Assembly (NCBI GenBank): GCA_958510875.1 | Contig: OY294070.1 | Coordinates: 20,699,631-20,763,630, forward strand | Origin: Endomychus coccineus | Taxonomy: Eukaryota; Arthropoda; Insecta; Coleoptera; Endomychidae | Direction: 5' to 3' | Length of the DNA stretch: 64,000 nt | Shown here: piece after piece, positions 28,801 through 43,800 of the stretch | How positions within the stretch are numbered: the stretch's first letter is position 1 | Layout of the letters: every line of letters starts with the position of its first letter | The notes under the pieces: model-generated | Told to the model about the DNA's origin: nothing | The model's input: only the letters and a program-made list of their open reading frames with translations | Databases searched by the model: none | Translations under genes and position numbers: made by a program

Positions 28801-31800
28801 GTGGATAAATGAAAATAGTTAGCGGCTAATAAGCAGAAGGCGGCTTGTACTAAATCCGAACTTTCTAACTTAAACATTTTTCTCATTTTTCACGGTCCCT
28901 TTTTTCAAAATGGTCTCAAATCGGCCCATATAAAACAAAGTGGTTGGATTTTGGTTCATAGGTGAAAGCCATCAATATCTTTCGTTTGAATTTTGTTTTG
29001 AGTCAAAATTTTAATTTTTTGGCCCGTCATCGCAAAATTACGTTTTGTACGAAAAGAGCGATTGTAGCGCCCCTTGGCAAATATCAAACAAATGAAAAAA
29101 AATCTCATATTAAAGTACACACAAAATACTATCAATGCATGTTAGGCATTAGTTGATACGACAAACAGGCATCTTATAGTTGACAATTGAACAAACGTTT
29201 GATTTTGCTCAATAATCGCACTTTTTGGGCCGTATAGTAGGTCCCTTACATTCTATTAACGTCTATTCGACGTCATTCCACTCTTTTTTTTGATTTCTTA
29301 TAACTTTTTCTATCATAAAATGGAACTCGAGTTTTTCTAAAAATTGAAAAAACACCAAAGTTGGAGCAATTTGAACCCAAAAAATGTTCAATAACTCGAG
29401 TAGCATAGGCCCCAGAAAATTTTAACGTCCATATTCGTGATTAGCGCGCCCAAAAACATGAAGAACATGAAATTATGGAACGTAAAAATTTGAACCCTAA
29501 AAATTACAGAGCGACTGGATTATAAGCAGATTTTCTGAAACTATCGGCTGAATAAAAATACAATTCGGCTATTATTAGGTTACCCAATAGCATTTTGCCA
29601 TCCTGTCGACTAACATTTCGTCAATGAATTACTACGACACGATAAAAAAACAAGAATGTTTGGTACAAAACATCGAAGGTATGTTGCGATGATTTTAATT
29701 CCTCACATATAGGGTAAACTGGACGTATTTTTCAACATTGGTTCCAAGAACGTATGGAGGCTTATAAAATTACGCCAACTATCTAATCGAACGCAAGCAC
29801 AACTTTAAATAATGATGAAATTAGGTCTGTATTTGATCATTAAGAAATTGGGTATTGTTTTTGTGTTTGTAAACTTCCAAAGGGGCAGCTAGTCTAGTTT
29901 CGAGCCATTATCAGCTGTATGTAAAATATGCAAACTGTCTATTTCAGGGTATAATCATTATCGAAAAAAAACTGTTTTTAAAAGTCTAAATCATCTTTTA
30001 TGTTTATTAAACCCACGGTCGTATATACAGGTCTGGGGACTCGAGGCTGTTTCCTATGTGAGAAGTGGGTCCGCTAAGCGTCGACTGTCGCGTAGTACCA
30101 AAAAGGATGGTGCAGTAGTCGAAATTCTCTGACAACTGTCATACTTGACTTGTAAACACAAGAAATACCTGCGTTTTTAGAAACAAATTACGAAATCGTG
30201 CATTGTGCCGAAATGCAAAACGGGGTACAAAAGTGTAAAGCAAGAAACTTCTGTTTTAAAGTGCCGAAAGATGCGGAAATGCGAAAAAAGTGGATGCTTG
30301 CGATTCCGGATAGAAATCGTTTTAACGAGGTCTTTTATGTGTGCGTCATTTATAACGAAAAAGGGGAAGTTATTTTTAAGGTGAGTAATACATTTTGACA
30401 AGGGTAACAGTTCTATTCCTCTCTCAAATCAGAATACTTAGTAACACTGCTTGCGATTCCGGAAAGAAATCGTTTTACTACTTCGATCCAAGCGCTAACT
30501 AGTGGCTGAGCGAGGGACTACGAGTTTGGCGACGCGTAAGAGACCCATGTCAAACATACGAGTCCCCAGACCTGTATGTACGACCGTGATTAAACCTAAT
30601 GAAAAATGAGCGTTCTGTTTGACCTAATAATCCTCTAGATTTCTTCACGAAGTAACACCTCTCACCTGAAATTTTTTCAATACCTTTTCAATAATAATTG
30701 TAATACGTTTCATCTACGAGAAATCATATGCTGCTCTTAGACTCAATACAGTTCAATTTCTCTGTTTGAAGTAAAACTTACCGGCTCAATGACAAATTGC
30801 GATCTATGTTTTACAGGATCCGGACGACTTCCCTCAACGTTGGCACTCAAGATGGGGTCTCCTTCATAGAAATGCGGTTGGCTCAGAGCAATAGGAAATC
30901 CGTAATAACAACCTTGAACGTCTAGGAGACCTGGCGGTAAACATTTATCTGGATTCTTGCAGAAACAGGCGTTTTCTTTGTTGTACTTGCCGTTATCATC
31001 GTTGCCTTTTTCGAATTCATAGACGTAAGCGTCGAAACCATCTACTTGGGTATCATTTACATGAATCTGGAAATAATTGATAAATCATTAATTATTCATG
31101 TTCATCTTGAAACAACATTTGTAGCAATGTGTCCTCAAGCCATCAAGTCAGTAATGTACGTTACAAAAATAGTAGAATTATTTGAAATAGCGGGATAAAT
31201 GAGCGTTCCTAAGATGGTGGGGTGGTAGCACTGCGTTCGGTAGAATCATAGAGTAAAGTACATATTCTATGATATAATTTAACAAAACAAATATTCAAGA
31301 AAGGTACGATTGTACACCAGTTAATCATAAAGTAGCTTCATTTAATACCTAATACATTGACAGTCAGACAATGTCTGTGACAGACTCATAGAGATCAAGA
31401 ATGACGGATTTCGTGACTAGCTCTATGAACTCTACGGTTTTTTTTATCTCCTTCTAATTTGTCGGAAGAGAGAACAGACTATTAGTAAAGGATAAAACCA
31501 CCTCCTCTCGCTTAGACCTAGTCAAATTAATAACATATTGCTCTTACGGAGTTCGAGCACTCTAGTCTCGATCTCTATGGACAGACTATTCCATATCATA
31601 GATATCACATGACATAGAATATAATCTCACTTCTTCCCACGCCTTTAGCTGTATCTAGTCATTAGAAATATTTATATTAAATATTGAAAATTGGGGAATT
31701 AGCAGCTACTTATTAATAAATCAAAAAAAAACAAAAAAAAACTGAATACCACAAACATAGATTCACAGGAAAATAAGAACAAACAATAAACTAAATATTA

Positions 31801-34800
31801 TTTGTAACAATCACAGCCAAAAAAATTAACTTAATAAAAATATCTATGTAAATGTTAAGTTGAATCTGAATAACAAAATGAAATGTTACTTACCAAATAT
31901 TTAGATCTGCACATGCTTTTCCTGAAGAAGAGTAATTTGTCTTCCGGTTGAATGTACGAGGGAAACTTAGTAGCATCTGAAGCACCTTGGATATTTCCAC
32001 AGGGGTTGTCCCATTGAGGAATTTTCGTGGATCCGTGATAAGTGTCAAAGAGACCTGCTTTCGTGATGTCGTTTTCACCTGTGTAGATTGTCTCAAAATC
32101 ACCTTCGAACTCGTACATCTGTAAGAGATCCAAACCTTAATGTTTTTGTGGAAGAAATCAAACATGTTGAAACGAATAATAATACAATAGAAACAGCTCG
32201 TTGGAAAGATATATGAGGAATATCAAAATATTTATACCTACATGCAGGGAGATTATTATTTGGGAGGAATTGATCACTGGTGAGAGGGTTCAAGGAGTGA
32301 ATGATATTCCCCCAACTAATTATGAGTTAATTAAACAATGTGAATATTGGGTTTTCATTTTAACATTTATTAGTTGAATGTAACATGTTTTAATTAGAGG
32401 AACTATGACGCAACCAGTTGTGTTTTTTCCTGTATTGCAAAAATAAATCAATCAGGAAATTGTCAATTAATTACTTGTTTTTATTTGAATTAAAACCTAA
32501 CCTGTATATTATTGGCCATAAATCGAAGACCACTAATGAGCGGATGTCAAAAATCATTTTAATCAATGAATTATATCATTAAAGTCAACAGTAATTATGA
32601 ATTAAATACCAATCTTATTGCCATTGAATTGACTCTTCAATGAAAAGCCAAAACAATGCCTCGAAAACTGTTATTTTTATAAAATTTGATTGACAGGCAA
32701 TCTGGAGTATATTTTCCAATATTGTATAGCTTATAAATATTAAATTAAAGAAATTCTATCGTTTCACCCTTTACTATTATATGTTGATATCACTTTCATT
32801 TGTACGTAAATTCAGTCCCACTGATAAAAATCATACTACGTAAAGTAAGTCCCCGGTCAAAATAATTCTCAGAACATTCTTAGAAATGAGTGTTAAGTTG
32901 GGTTAGAATCAAAGGGGGTACAATAAACAATCAGTTTTGGTTATTATGAGAATGTTAAGATTAGCGTGATTACAATATTTGTATTCTATATCAACAAAGT
33001 TAGGTTAGGTTAGGTTACAAACAAAGGGGGTACAATAAAGAATCATTATTGGTTATTGTGGAAATACTTGCTTACTGAAGGGTGGTTGGCCTAGGCAGCA
33101 AGTACTACATGCTAATTATCTGACCTGCCAACTAGGTACATACCCGGGACCTTAAAAACACTCGGGACTGAATTTACCTACATACAAAGGCAATTAATAG
33201 ATGTCAGACTCAATTTACGTCGACCCAATTAAAATACATAACTTCAACTATAAATATACTTATCGATAGGTAGCAAAGGATTACTGAGTTCGGCCACTCA
33301 TGAACTTCGAGGATTATTTCTATAGGATTACAAAGTGGATCACTACCTTATAATAATAATAACGAATTGTTGATAACAATAATTCGCGGAATAAATATAT
33401 TAGATAGCTTCAAATAGTGAATGAAAAATTATTTGAAAAAAAACAAAAAAGAATTAATATTGAGTAGTGTTAGAAGCGAAATTCATATTTTATTGAATCG
33501 TTAATTATTATTATTGATTGTATATCTATGGGTCTGTATTACATCTTAGTCATATTAAAAATCAAGGGTGAAGAGCAACATTAGAAAAATGATTGGTGGT
33601 TGTTAGTTGTTAAAAAATATATACATTTGGTTACACTCGCTTTTTTTAACAATTATTTTACAAAAATATGAAGGAAAATCAATTTCAATTGATTTTTAAA
33701 AGGGCATGGATTTCTTCCGAAAAATTACAGGAATAAAAAGTTTTTATTTCAAGCGAAAATCCATATATAAATTTTTTTCCCATTTTGCCATAATTTATTA
33801 ACGGGCCGCCATATTGGATCAACTATTTAGACGTTTGACTTTTGATGACGAATTCTTATTGAGCCACTCCACAAACCCCCTAGTTGTCAATTTCATCAAA
33901 ATCGGACTAATATAATTTGATTTGGAAGATTTAAATCCCGATTTACCGTACTTCAGGTAGCGCGGAAAATATTTTATTTTCTAACGAAACATGTTTATTT
34001 GACATATTTGTTTTTGGAGAAAAGTTATACAAACAAAAAATAGGTATTTTTCGACAACAAATGGTTATCATAAAATATGATTTTCCGTATTTGCATTTTT
34101 TATACTTTTTTAACCCCCACTCTATTCGTTCTAAAAGGGATACAATCGTCAAGTTTTCATAGGCTTGAACAGTTTAGTCAATAACTCCTCAAATATTTGA
34201 GTGGGGCATTCTGATTTGCAACACCTACTATCATGGACTCTTCAAGGACCCACAGACCAAATTTCATAGAACTCTATTCAATTGAAAAAAATTGATACTA
34301 TTTTATATATTTTCGGCTTCATTGACTGGACTAAATTGCTTATCGCCAATAATATACAGGTTAATCTCAAGTAATTAATTAACAATTGACTATTTGATTG
34401 ATCTGTTATCGCAAACCAGACAAACAACTGAAAATGCCTTAATTTCAATTATTTTTTAAATACAATGAACAAGTAAATACAATTTATGTACATATTTGAA
34501 TGATTTGGTATCTTGCGATTATACATAGAGGGTAATTTTTCTATTCCAAATTCTAGTGCGATTCATTTAGTACGTACTATATTCAAAATGAAGCTGCTGA
34601 AGTTTTTTTAAATTACTTCAACATCACGAAACTTACCCTATCGATGAGTCCTAGCTTATCGAAATAAATCCAACCGGGTAAGAATTTGTTGCCCAAAGTC
34701 ATTAGAGTGCTAGGATATCCGAACATGAATTCTTTCGCCGTCATCGCAACCAAAGGTTCTTGCGCGGTTTGCCTGACTAACATGTTGAGGCCCAATCTGG

Positions 34801-37800
34801 TGAAATAAGATTCATCTGATACCACATGTGCTATGCTCTGAAACGAAATACAATTATTATTATTAGTTTATAACAATTTATATATTCCTTATTGTTCTGA
34901 TATACTGTTCACGAAATTTCCAGTTTTACACATGATTAATAAGTTATTGGTAAAAATGTATATGTGCCAAAAACTCTACAACTGAAAAAGTTATGTCGTT
35001 TGGATAGGATAAGCCACTGAAAATTGGGGAAAAGTGCGCAACTATCAATACACTGAGATGCATAGCGGGTGGTAGACCGCCAGTCGCTGTAACAATCGAT
35101 GGGACGGATAGTACGCCGATGTCGGTCGACCGTGAGGTAGGCCCAGGGATTCTTCTTTATTTAGTCGCTGTTGCGCGTTCATTTTACCGGAAAATACTCA
35201 ATACAATTTTAAAATGCCTTGTATAATGTAGGGAGGCATCCCAAATCAAAATAAATTGTTCTAAAGTTCTAAAGTTATTATCAAACATAAGAAAACAAAT
35301 ATCAGCGTTTTTGTTATTCCTCGGATAAAAAAAGAGCAAAAATAAGTGATAATAAGATATAGCTATCATAACAAGACTTCCAACATTAAACTTAGGTATT
35401 GGGATTGAGGCTATTTTTGAAATTATGTGTTAATTTTGGCGACTAGTGTATTTAAAATACAAAATTACAATAAGTAAATCTGCAAGTCTATAGAATTTTT
35501 CCAGAATGTATAAGATATGTTGAGATGTTAATTTTGATCCGATAATCATTGTCTTCTGTTTTTTTCTGAGCTTATGTTTTCATGGCACACATGTGTTTCT
35601 CAGCGGAAATAATTATATATATTTTATTCGAAGCTATTTCACATGAAAAATTCCATTAGAATTAGTAATTTCCCAATTCAGACAATTCAAATCTTTATTC
35701 TTCTCAGCAAAACCTTAATGTTTGGCATCCTTTTCTCAATGTTGATTGATTTAATTGATAATTACACCTAAATTTGTATTTAGCTTCAGTGGTTTTATTG
35801 ACAATGCATATTTTGCGTAGTTTTTTAGATGAAACGCTGTGATGAAACTGCTTAATGTTAATACATAAATATATTAAAATTTATTTACTATAGCTACCAA
35901 TAAACAATTTTTTTGACTGACTTATATTGCTATGTTCGTTTTTACGATGATAGCATACTAATGAGATGGTAAAAACGAGTTTAGGTATGTCGTCGCTATA
36001 TTATTCTAAAAATAAAATTATAGTTTATTTAGGAAGTGATCCATAACCAGGATTAAGACAGAATAATAATAATAGATACAGTTAATCGAGGCAATATAGA
36101 CACAAATTTGCCAAAATTTGTATCAAAAAGATGGATTGAGATGCGGTTTTCTGAATTGGATTCTGGAAGACAAGTAGAAAACATGTTACCATTTTGTTAT
36201 TGGTGCAAATTTGAAACTGCATTTGAGCATACAAAACAAATTTTTAAGCATTTTTTGAGCCTAGTCTCAGCAGCTTTATTAACTAATGAACATTCGCCAG
36301 ATTCCAGTTTTGATACTCGGGGGTTTTCGGGGTCGCTCAATACCAACATGACATTTAATAATGATCGTGTACCTGGAGGTCAAGACGTCCTGGAATACTA
36401 CGTCACCCCTGGGACATTTATTCTAATTAAATGTAGAATGTGTCGAAAATGCTTTCTTGAGAGTTTTTGTGGTTTCTGATCACGAATATGATGTTCAAAA
36501 TAGTTCCCAATGTTCCTGGTGCAGTACGACACCTCAAGAAGAGTGACCTTTTTTTTCATATTAATTGTTAGCACCTACCAAGAAGCCGTAGTAAAGAGTT
36601 TGAACTCATACTGGATCTAATTTTAACGAATGTGGTAATAATTACTTAGTGTTTCAGAGATTCCTGAACTCCACGTAGACGGAGGTCATTTTTAAATGGC
36701 ATATTCATGATCAGCGACATCGAAAACCTCCCGAGTAACCATTTTCGATGCAAATTAGAGCAATGTTCCTGAGTTTTCGAAATGAACCAGGGTGTTCTGT
36801 GTATCTGGTACATTGAAGACTTTTTTAAACATCATATTCGTATTGAGCGACCCCGAAAACCCCCGAGTATCAATGGATTAATTTTGACGAATATTCAGCA
36901 GTTAATAAAACTTCTAAAACCAGGCTCAAAATGCTTTGAGAAAATGCATGTTTTTGATGTACAAATGCAATTTCAAATTTGCACCAATAAAAAAATGGTA
37001 AAAATTTTTTTACTTGTCTATATTTGCAATACAACTTGTTTAAAGATGTAAGAACAAGCTAAAAAACCGTTTACCACAAAAAAAATCGGTAAACCATTTG
37101 TGACTCGTTCCAAACGATGGTGAAGAGTCCCCATAATGTTTTACAATCATCAATCAAGACGCGAAATTCACTTTTTTCCATGTTTAAAAAAATGCTTTTG
37201 ATGGGTGTCAAACCAGAACTGATTGACATATCAGCCTGAAATTCTTAATGCGTTCTAGTCACGGTCGTACATACAGGTCTGGGAACTCGAGGCGGTTTCC
37301 TATGTGAGAAGTGATTCCGCTAAGCATCAACTGTCGCGTAGTACCAAAAGGGTGGCGCAGTAGTCGAAGAATGATCTATGACACGTATACACCGCGCCGT
37401 GTTCTCTGGCAAACTGTCATTCCTGACTTGTGAACACAAGGAATACTGGAGTTCTTAGGAAAAAATTACAAAACTGTACATTGTGCCGAAATGCAAAACG
37501 GGGTTCAAAAGTGTAAAGCAAAAAACTGTTTTTGAAGTGCCGAAAGATGCGGAAATGCGAAAAAAGTGGATGCTTGCGATTCCGGAAAGAAATCGTTTTA
37601 ACGAAGTCTTTTATGTGTACGAGCATCACTTCGAAAAAAAATACGTGTGGCACTCGGGGACTGCCGCGGTAAAGCTATTGCATAGCATTTTTTATCAACT
37701 TATGCAATTATAATTATTTATTTATTTTTTATTTATGCAGTATTTTTTTTTCTTTGATATTAATTCAAGTTTTTTCTTTGATATTAATTGAAGTTACACT

Positions 37801-40800
37801 TTTGGTGACCGATAAGAAAACAAATTTTTTTCTTTTATTAAATAAATGAGAAGTTAATATCGTTCAAAATATGTTTATTATCTTACAATACATGTAGGTT
37901 ATTCAGAAATTTTTATCATTGAAACTATAGATTTATGGTAACTGAAATAAGAAACATAAGTTTGTGACTTGATATCCTCTAAATATCTGGAAAATACCGC
38001 GTCAATGGTGGCCCCATATTTTGTTGTAGATTCTTGTGGATCATTATTCATTTTCAAATTCAATTTTCCCGAAAGAAAAGTTGTCAACCGCTCTGATTTT
38101 TTATCAGCGAAGTTGATGTTGAAATCGTCAGCCAAGATAAGTGGAAATTTATTACCATTTGTACCAAGTATTTTCAACCCTTCTTCAGTGTACTCCAGTA
38201 AAGTGCGATGAATAAAACGCTCTACCTCGTCCAATTTTGGATTCGGAGAAATGTAAATTGCTACCATGACTATGTGTAGGCCATTTCTAAGTTTGCATAA
38301 GCACGCAAAAAAAATATCTCCAACAAGTGAGCGCCTAACATTAACATCGCTAACGTGTGCAATATTTATTTCAATATTCGGAGTCATAATATTAGTAACA
38401 TTATTATTATTTTGGTAAATAGCTACCCCACCTTTTGGAACAGTATCTACAACAGTATATATACCTACATGTATACTTACGGGGCGCACATGCGGTGAGT
38501 GTGGCATTATAAAGATATGATAGATACCTATACACCTATATACTTTCTCACAAACAGCTGCTTACGTATTCGTCCAATTTCGGAGCAGCTCGTCTCGATC
38601 CGTGCGAGCTTCGTACAGTCGTACCATATACATACACGTTAAGCGAACGCTCGGCCGAGCTACATGGTAGGCGGAGTGGGGGTGTTAAGTTTTATTTTCG
38701 TTACGGAATTTCTTGATTCGGTCGCCGCGCTCAAAGCCCGCGATAAAAGCTATATGCAATAGCATAAAAATTCGTAAGAAAACAGTGCGTCATTTGTAAC
38801 GAAAAAGGGGAAGTTATTTTTAAGGTGAGTAATACATTTTGACAAGAGTAACAGTTCTATTCCTCTTTCAAATCAAAATAGCAAATACTGCGTTACGAGA
38901 AAAATTATTTTACTTAAAATGTGCGGTTTTTATCAATTAATCTTTGTATTGTGGGGCTTGAAATTTGAACGATATGACGCCTAATCCTGACAAGAAACTT
39001 CGATCCAAGCGCTAGCTAGTGGCTGAGCTAGGGACTACGAGTTTGGCGACATGTAAGAGACTCGTGTCAAACATACAAGTTCCCAGACCTGTATGTACGA
39101 CCGTGGTTCTAGTTAATGATGTTACATCAAACATGTCACATGGGATTTTCGATTGTGGCGCCATTTGTTTTATATTTTAGGAACTGTTCACCTTGTCTTG
39201 CAGCGCGTCGTGCAAGCTTTCGACGCCGCCTCGCCAAATTCGACAATCACAATGGTGAGGCTGCTGCGTCTTCTTTAAGCATTGGTGTTCAATCGAAATT
39301 GCAATGTTTCATGAATGAATAGATACTCATATAACACCAGTATTTCAATTATTACGCTAACAATAACATACTAAAAGTAGTCGGTAACTGTTGCTGGACC
39401 GGTATTTGTTTATTTTGTTTTTGTAATGGTTGACTTCCTCTAACAATCAATAATTGAGATAGGAAAACTTGTAAGGTGTTACACGAACAGTAATAAATTT
39501 CGTAGATTCGCCTAGTAATTTGAATTTGGTATATTTCCATTCAACATATACTATCAGGAACAGCTTCTGTGATTATAGTAATACATACTTCGGTAATATG
39601 GGAGGTCAAATATAATATCGACGGGTGTATTACTGTTGTAAACATTTCAAGACCATCTGTTCAACTTGATAATCATCGTCAACTTTCAAGTGGATATTAA
39701 TTTCTGCATGAGAAATTAATCGAGGATAATAGGTACTTGATTGATGTATTTACTCAGCAAGCAGAAATATATTATGCATTCTTTACTGTAACTTAATGAC
39801 AGTGCTTCCTTATTTTCCATGTGCGTATTACGTTTGATAACAAAGAATATCAAAAACAGCGAGTTACAAAAATGCGACTGAATTGTCAATTGAATTAATC
39901 AACATAAATAATCTGAAGATGTAATGACTATGTGAATAGTTAATTGCCTATTATATTACACTTCAGAGTTAATAAAAGGCAATAGTTGAATTAACATTAA
40001 ACTTGTTTTCTTCATAAATGTCTTCGAGTTCGAGTGTTTTTACTTAATATGTTTTATAATAGTATCTACAAGGAATTTATGTTTATAAGACTTAGATACG
40101 GACCTCTTTCACACATTCCGCTATGGTAAGTGGTAACCTTGCCTACATGCTTGGCTTATGTTCCCATCCCAAGTAAGAGAGATGACGCAGGGCGACAGGT
40201 TGAGGCCTTCGTCATTACATATGGTCTCGAGCAGTTAATTAATGAACCAACACGGATCCCTGATAACAACGAATAAGTATTGGCATAACGATGCCAATCC
40301 GCTTGACTTATTCCTCACTAACAATCTAGACCCCTATGAAGCAAAGGGCAGTTCACCATTGGGAAACTCTGATCATTCACTCATCACTACTCCACGAATC
40401 AATCCAACACCTCCAGTTATCCGACTGGGACGGTCTTGGCATGTTTTTCTTCGAGTTTCCTTGGAGTAGCGTATGTTTTGAATTTGATGATCCAACGCAA
40501 TGTGTATCTCCTCTATCAGGGATGAGGATTTGGGAGAAGTGAGAAAGGTACCTGTAAATACGCTATCTTCCCTCATTTCTACTATGGAGCACTTACAGGT
40601 TCCCTCACTCAGGCCCTTTAATCTGTATGGCTTTCTCATGGCTTTAGCCTTTATGAATAAGTGTATAGGTGGTGACGAAGGCTTCTAGAGCCCTCGCTGG
40701 AGCTGGCCTCATACCACTCATGATACCTAGACATGCAAGCCACTGCAGTCGACTCAAGAGGCATTGGGACATAGCAGTCTTCGTCCCTGGCCATCACATA

Positions 40801-43800
40801 ACTGCACCATAAGTGATCATAGATCTAATCACGGCCGTGAAGATTCAATAAAGGATCCCTATGTGTTACTGAAAGCTCTCCTACACGTTCAAAAGGACTA
40901 AGAAGCCTTCTATTGCATTATAGAGTAAAGTATATTTAATCGGCTTCTACATCATCATTTCTAGCTTAAGTAGTGAGCAATGTAGAATGTTCTCATTCTG
41001 GAACGAGATTGCAATTGATGCATCTAAGACTTCTTCTATCGCATCATGTATTTTTTTAAATTTTATGAGGGGTTATTTTGTTTTATCTTTTTACTATATG
41101 AGAGGAAACCCTATATTGTAGAACATCGTATTGGCTAGCGAAGGGATGTTTTATTAAAATTTTGGAGGTCCTAGGCATGATGAGAGACCTCACTAGGCAA
41201 ATAGTTCCACAATTTCGTCGTTCCATAGAAAAATTAAGTCTGGTTGATAGGAGTTCGGCAGGTTTTGGGCCTGATAATTATGGTAGGACTGAGCTCATAA
41301 TCTGCCTATCTGGAGTCACCAGTGGTGGTCACTGGCGCACTGGCTACTACACCACAAGAAAAAGCAAACCTTTTTGCTGCAATGTTTGCAGAAAATTCAA
41401 CTTTGGATCCACAAGGGAAAGACACTCATAATATTGCTGCCATCGATGGCTATATGCCTGAATATGTCTTTCGTCAGCGCATTCTGCAGAATTTCAATAC
41501 CAAGAAGACTATGTGGCTAGACGGAGTTTCACCTGTCGTTCTCAAGGGATATGCCCCTGAATTAACACCAGATCTCTGTAGCTAGTGCAGTCAAAGTAAA
41601 AAAAATACCGCATTCATCGGCGGTCCTTATAGAATTAGGAGTCTATGCTTCTAGTCTCCTACTGAAATATGAATGTCCTATCTTATACATATTTTTACTT
41701 ATAGCCCGAGATATAAGTGGATGACAACATAGGAATAATAGGAATCTTGAAAAGTCTCTAAGTCTATTGTCAACCCAAAAGCGTCCACTTATTGTAGAGG
41801 GTGAGTTCGCCCTGAGAGTTTCACCAAATAGGCCCAACTTTTTCTGATAAGGATATATGAATAATATGAACATTCTTGTGAGATAGGTCACATTAACACT
41901 TATGTCTATTATATATTTGTCTTTACGTACGTTTCGGCCTGACGACAATGATCAAAAGACGTTTGAAAACAAAGTTACATCAACTAAAGCGCGGGATAAG
42001 AAATCCCTAATTGTACTAAGCACTAAGCATATTTATCGCATTGCATTTCAATTAAAATGTCGACGTTGCAACAACGAACAAAACACGAATAATTGAAATT
42101 GTAACACTTTATTGTCTGAAATATATGAATATGTATTAAAAACTAGCTACACAGTAATTTTTCTATAGTTGTGGCATCAACAAACCCACACGGTATATAA
42201 ATTAAATTGTGTAGATTGCGATGGGACAGGAACCTCTAAGCAATATTTACAAAAAAGAATGTGAGGCCTTAAGTACAACACTGAAAACAAAAACTGTCCT
42301 TGCTAAGCATTGTTTTGATTATAACCATCATTTCGATTACAAAATGTCAATATTTCAGCCAGAGAAACCAATTATTATAAAAGATCTACCCTGGAGATGA
42401 TTCACATAGAACGAGATAATAGGTCGGTGAATAATAGAACCGATGTCAACCAATCAAATTCTCCGCTGAATGCTGGAGATTATGCATAATAACCGGATAT
42501 TTCGATGCAATAATCATCTTCACCAGGCATAATGGGGATTACCCATAATGACCGATTCATTACATTCACCGTAACACATCCTTGTAGGCATCCACCGTCT
42601 TTCCTCTCCCTTGCTCTGTTGAAATAGAATACACACGCGGCTCTATTCTAACACTAGTGAACACTTCTATCTACCTAATAGTTTCCATTTTCTAATCTGT
42701 ACGCCATAACCGGTATTAAATATGCATATTATAATAAAGTCATTTAACTACATTCCACTTACTTTCAATCTGAGTCCAGAATTTTTTTAAATAGTACTGT
42801 CTATAATATTTTCATGAATATATTATTTATTATTGGTGCTCATCGCTATCCTGGAATGTATTGAGGTACCTAATCATGCGTATAAAGACGAGTGATCACG
42901 TAGTAGCGACAATACGATATGTATATTTTTGTTTATGAAGTATAAAATTACAAAACGAAATAAATTGCAAGGACGAAGGTATTATGAATGCGTTACATCT
43001 ATCGCTTAGAAATGTATAAACATTTCTCGAGTAAACATACCAGTTGAAGATGACGATGATGATCTTTGTGTTAATTTATAAAGATAACGGGTTACAATTA
43101 TTCAAATGGAAAGCAGTTATCTAATATAGTTCAAACAACCAATATTATCGCATGCAATATTGTTGTATATTATTGATATTACTTAATAAATTATATCAAG
43201 TTCTATTAAAATAAATAGTTTTGAACGTTTATCAAAATGCATCTTCCTGAAACGAGACATTTTCGACTTCAATAAAAAAATTGAAAAATAGCAATAATCG
43301 AATCAGACACATTATGTACTTTATCTACACCCGTGGGGTAAAAACTGCTTATCCCATTCATTTTGCGTGAGAGTAGAATAGGGTAGAGTAGAGTAGAGTA
43401 CTTTATTTGGTGCTAATATAATATAAGCATTATTTGCACAGGTCAGTTTAAAGATAAAAGTCAAAATACAAATTAATAAAAAACCAAAATCAGTCACTTA
43501 ACAAATTATTAAAATTTAAATTAAGAAAACCATCTATTTTATACAATACATTTTTTACTAAGTAAGATCTAATTACAATTTTAAATTTGTTAAATGGAAG
43601 ACTACGAATACATATCGGTAATCTGTTAAAAAATTTGAAGGCAAGAAAATTCGGGCCGTTTTGTGACCTGCTGAGTCTGAAAAATGGCAAATGAATATCA
43701 TCCTTATGTCTGGTATAATGCGGATGAATGTCGCTATTTGAACTGACAAATTCAGCATTTTTGTGAGCATACGATAAGCATTCAAAAATAAAAAGGCCAG

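Larger units (their letters stand above)
37260..39105 (+). mobile_element. P-like (THAP) transposon, 1.85 kb
   Basis: Inverted ends CACGGTCGTACATACAGGTC on both sides are flanked by an exact 8-bp duplication gttctagt (37252-37259 and 39106-39113) within a mariner sequence. The left part encodes a THAP domain, the middle an antisense endonuclease-like frame, and the right part noncoding sequence shared with the 30014 copy. No DDE or RNase H-like catalytic region of a P transposase is recognised, so this copy is probably non-autonomous. Confidence 0.92.
37081..39205 (-). mobile_element. mariner fragment split by the THAP element
   Basis: The piece 37081-37251 (ttcacttttttccatgttta, attcttaatgcgttctagt) continues at 39106 (gttctagttaatgatgttac, cgattgtggcgccatttgtt, ttcaccttg). 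In other copies these two pieces are contiguous, which proves that the THAP element was inserted into an existing mariner. Confidence 0.85.

Noticed and set aside
33002..33018. (TTAGG)3 as a telomere remnant
   Set aside because: Three units only, inside an intron; such short runs are common by chance in insect DNA.
35040..35180. tRNA-derived SINE or RNA gene in a GC-rich island
   Set aside because: No A box, B box, cloverleaf or poly(A)/poly(T) end could be found.
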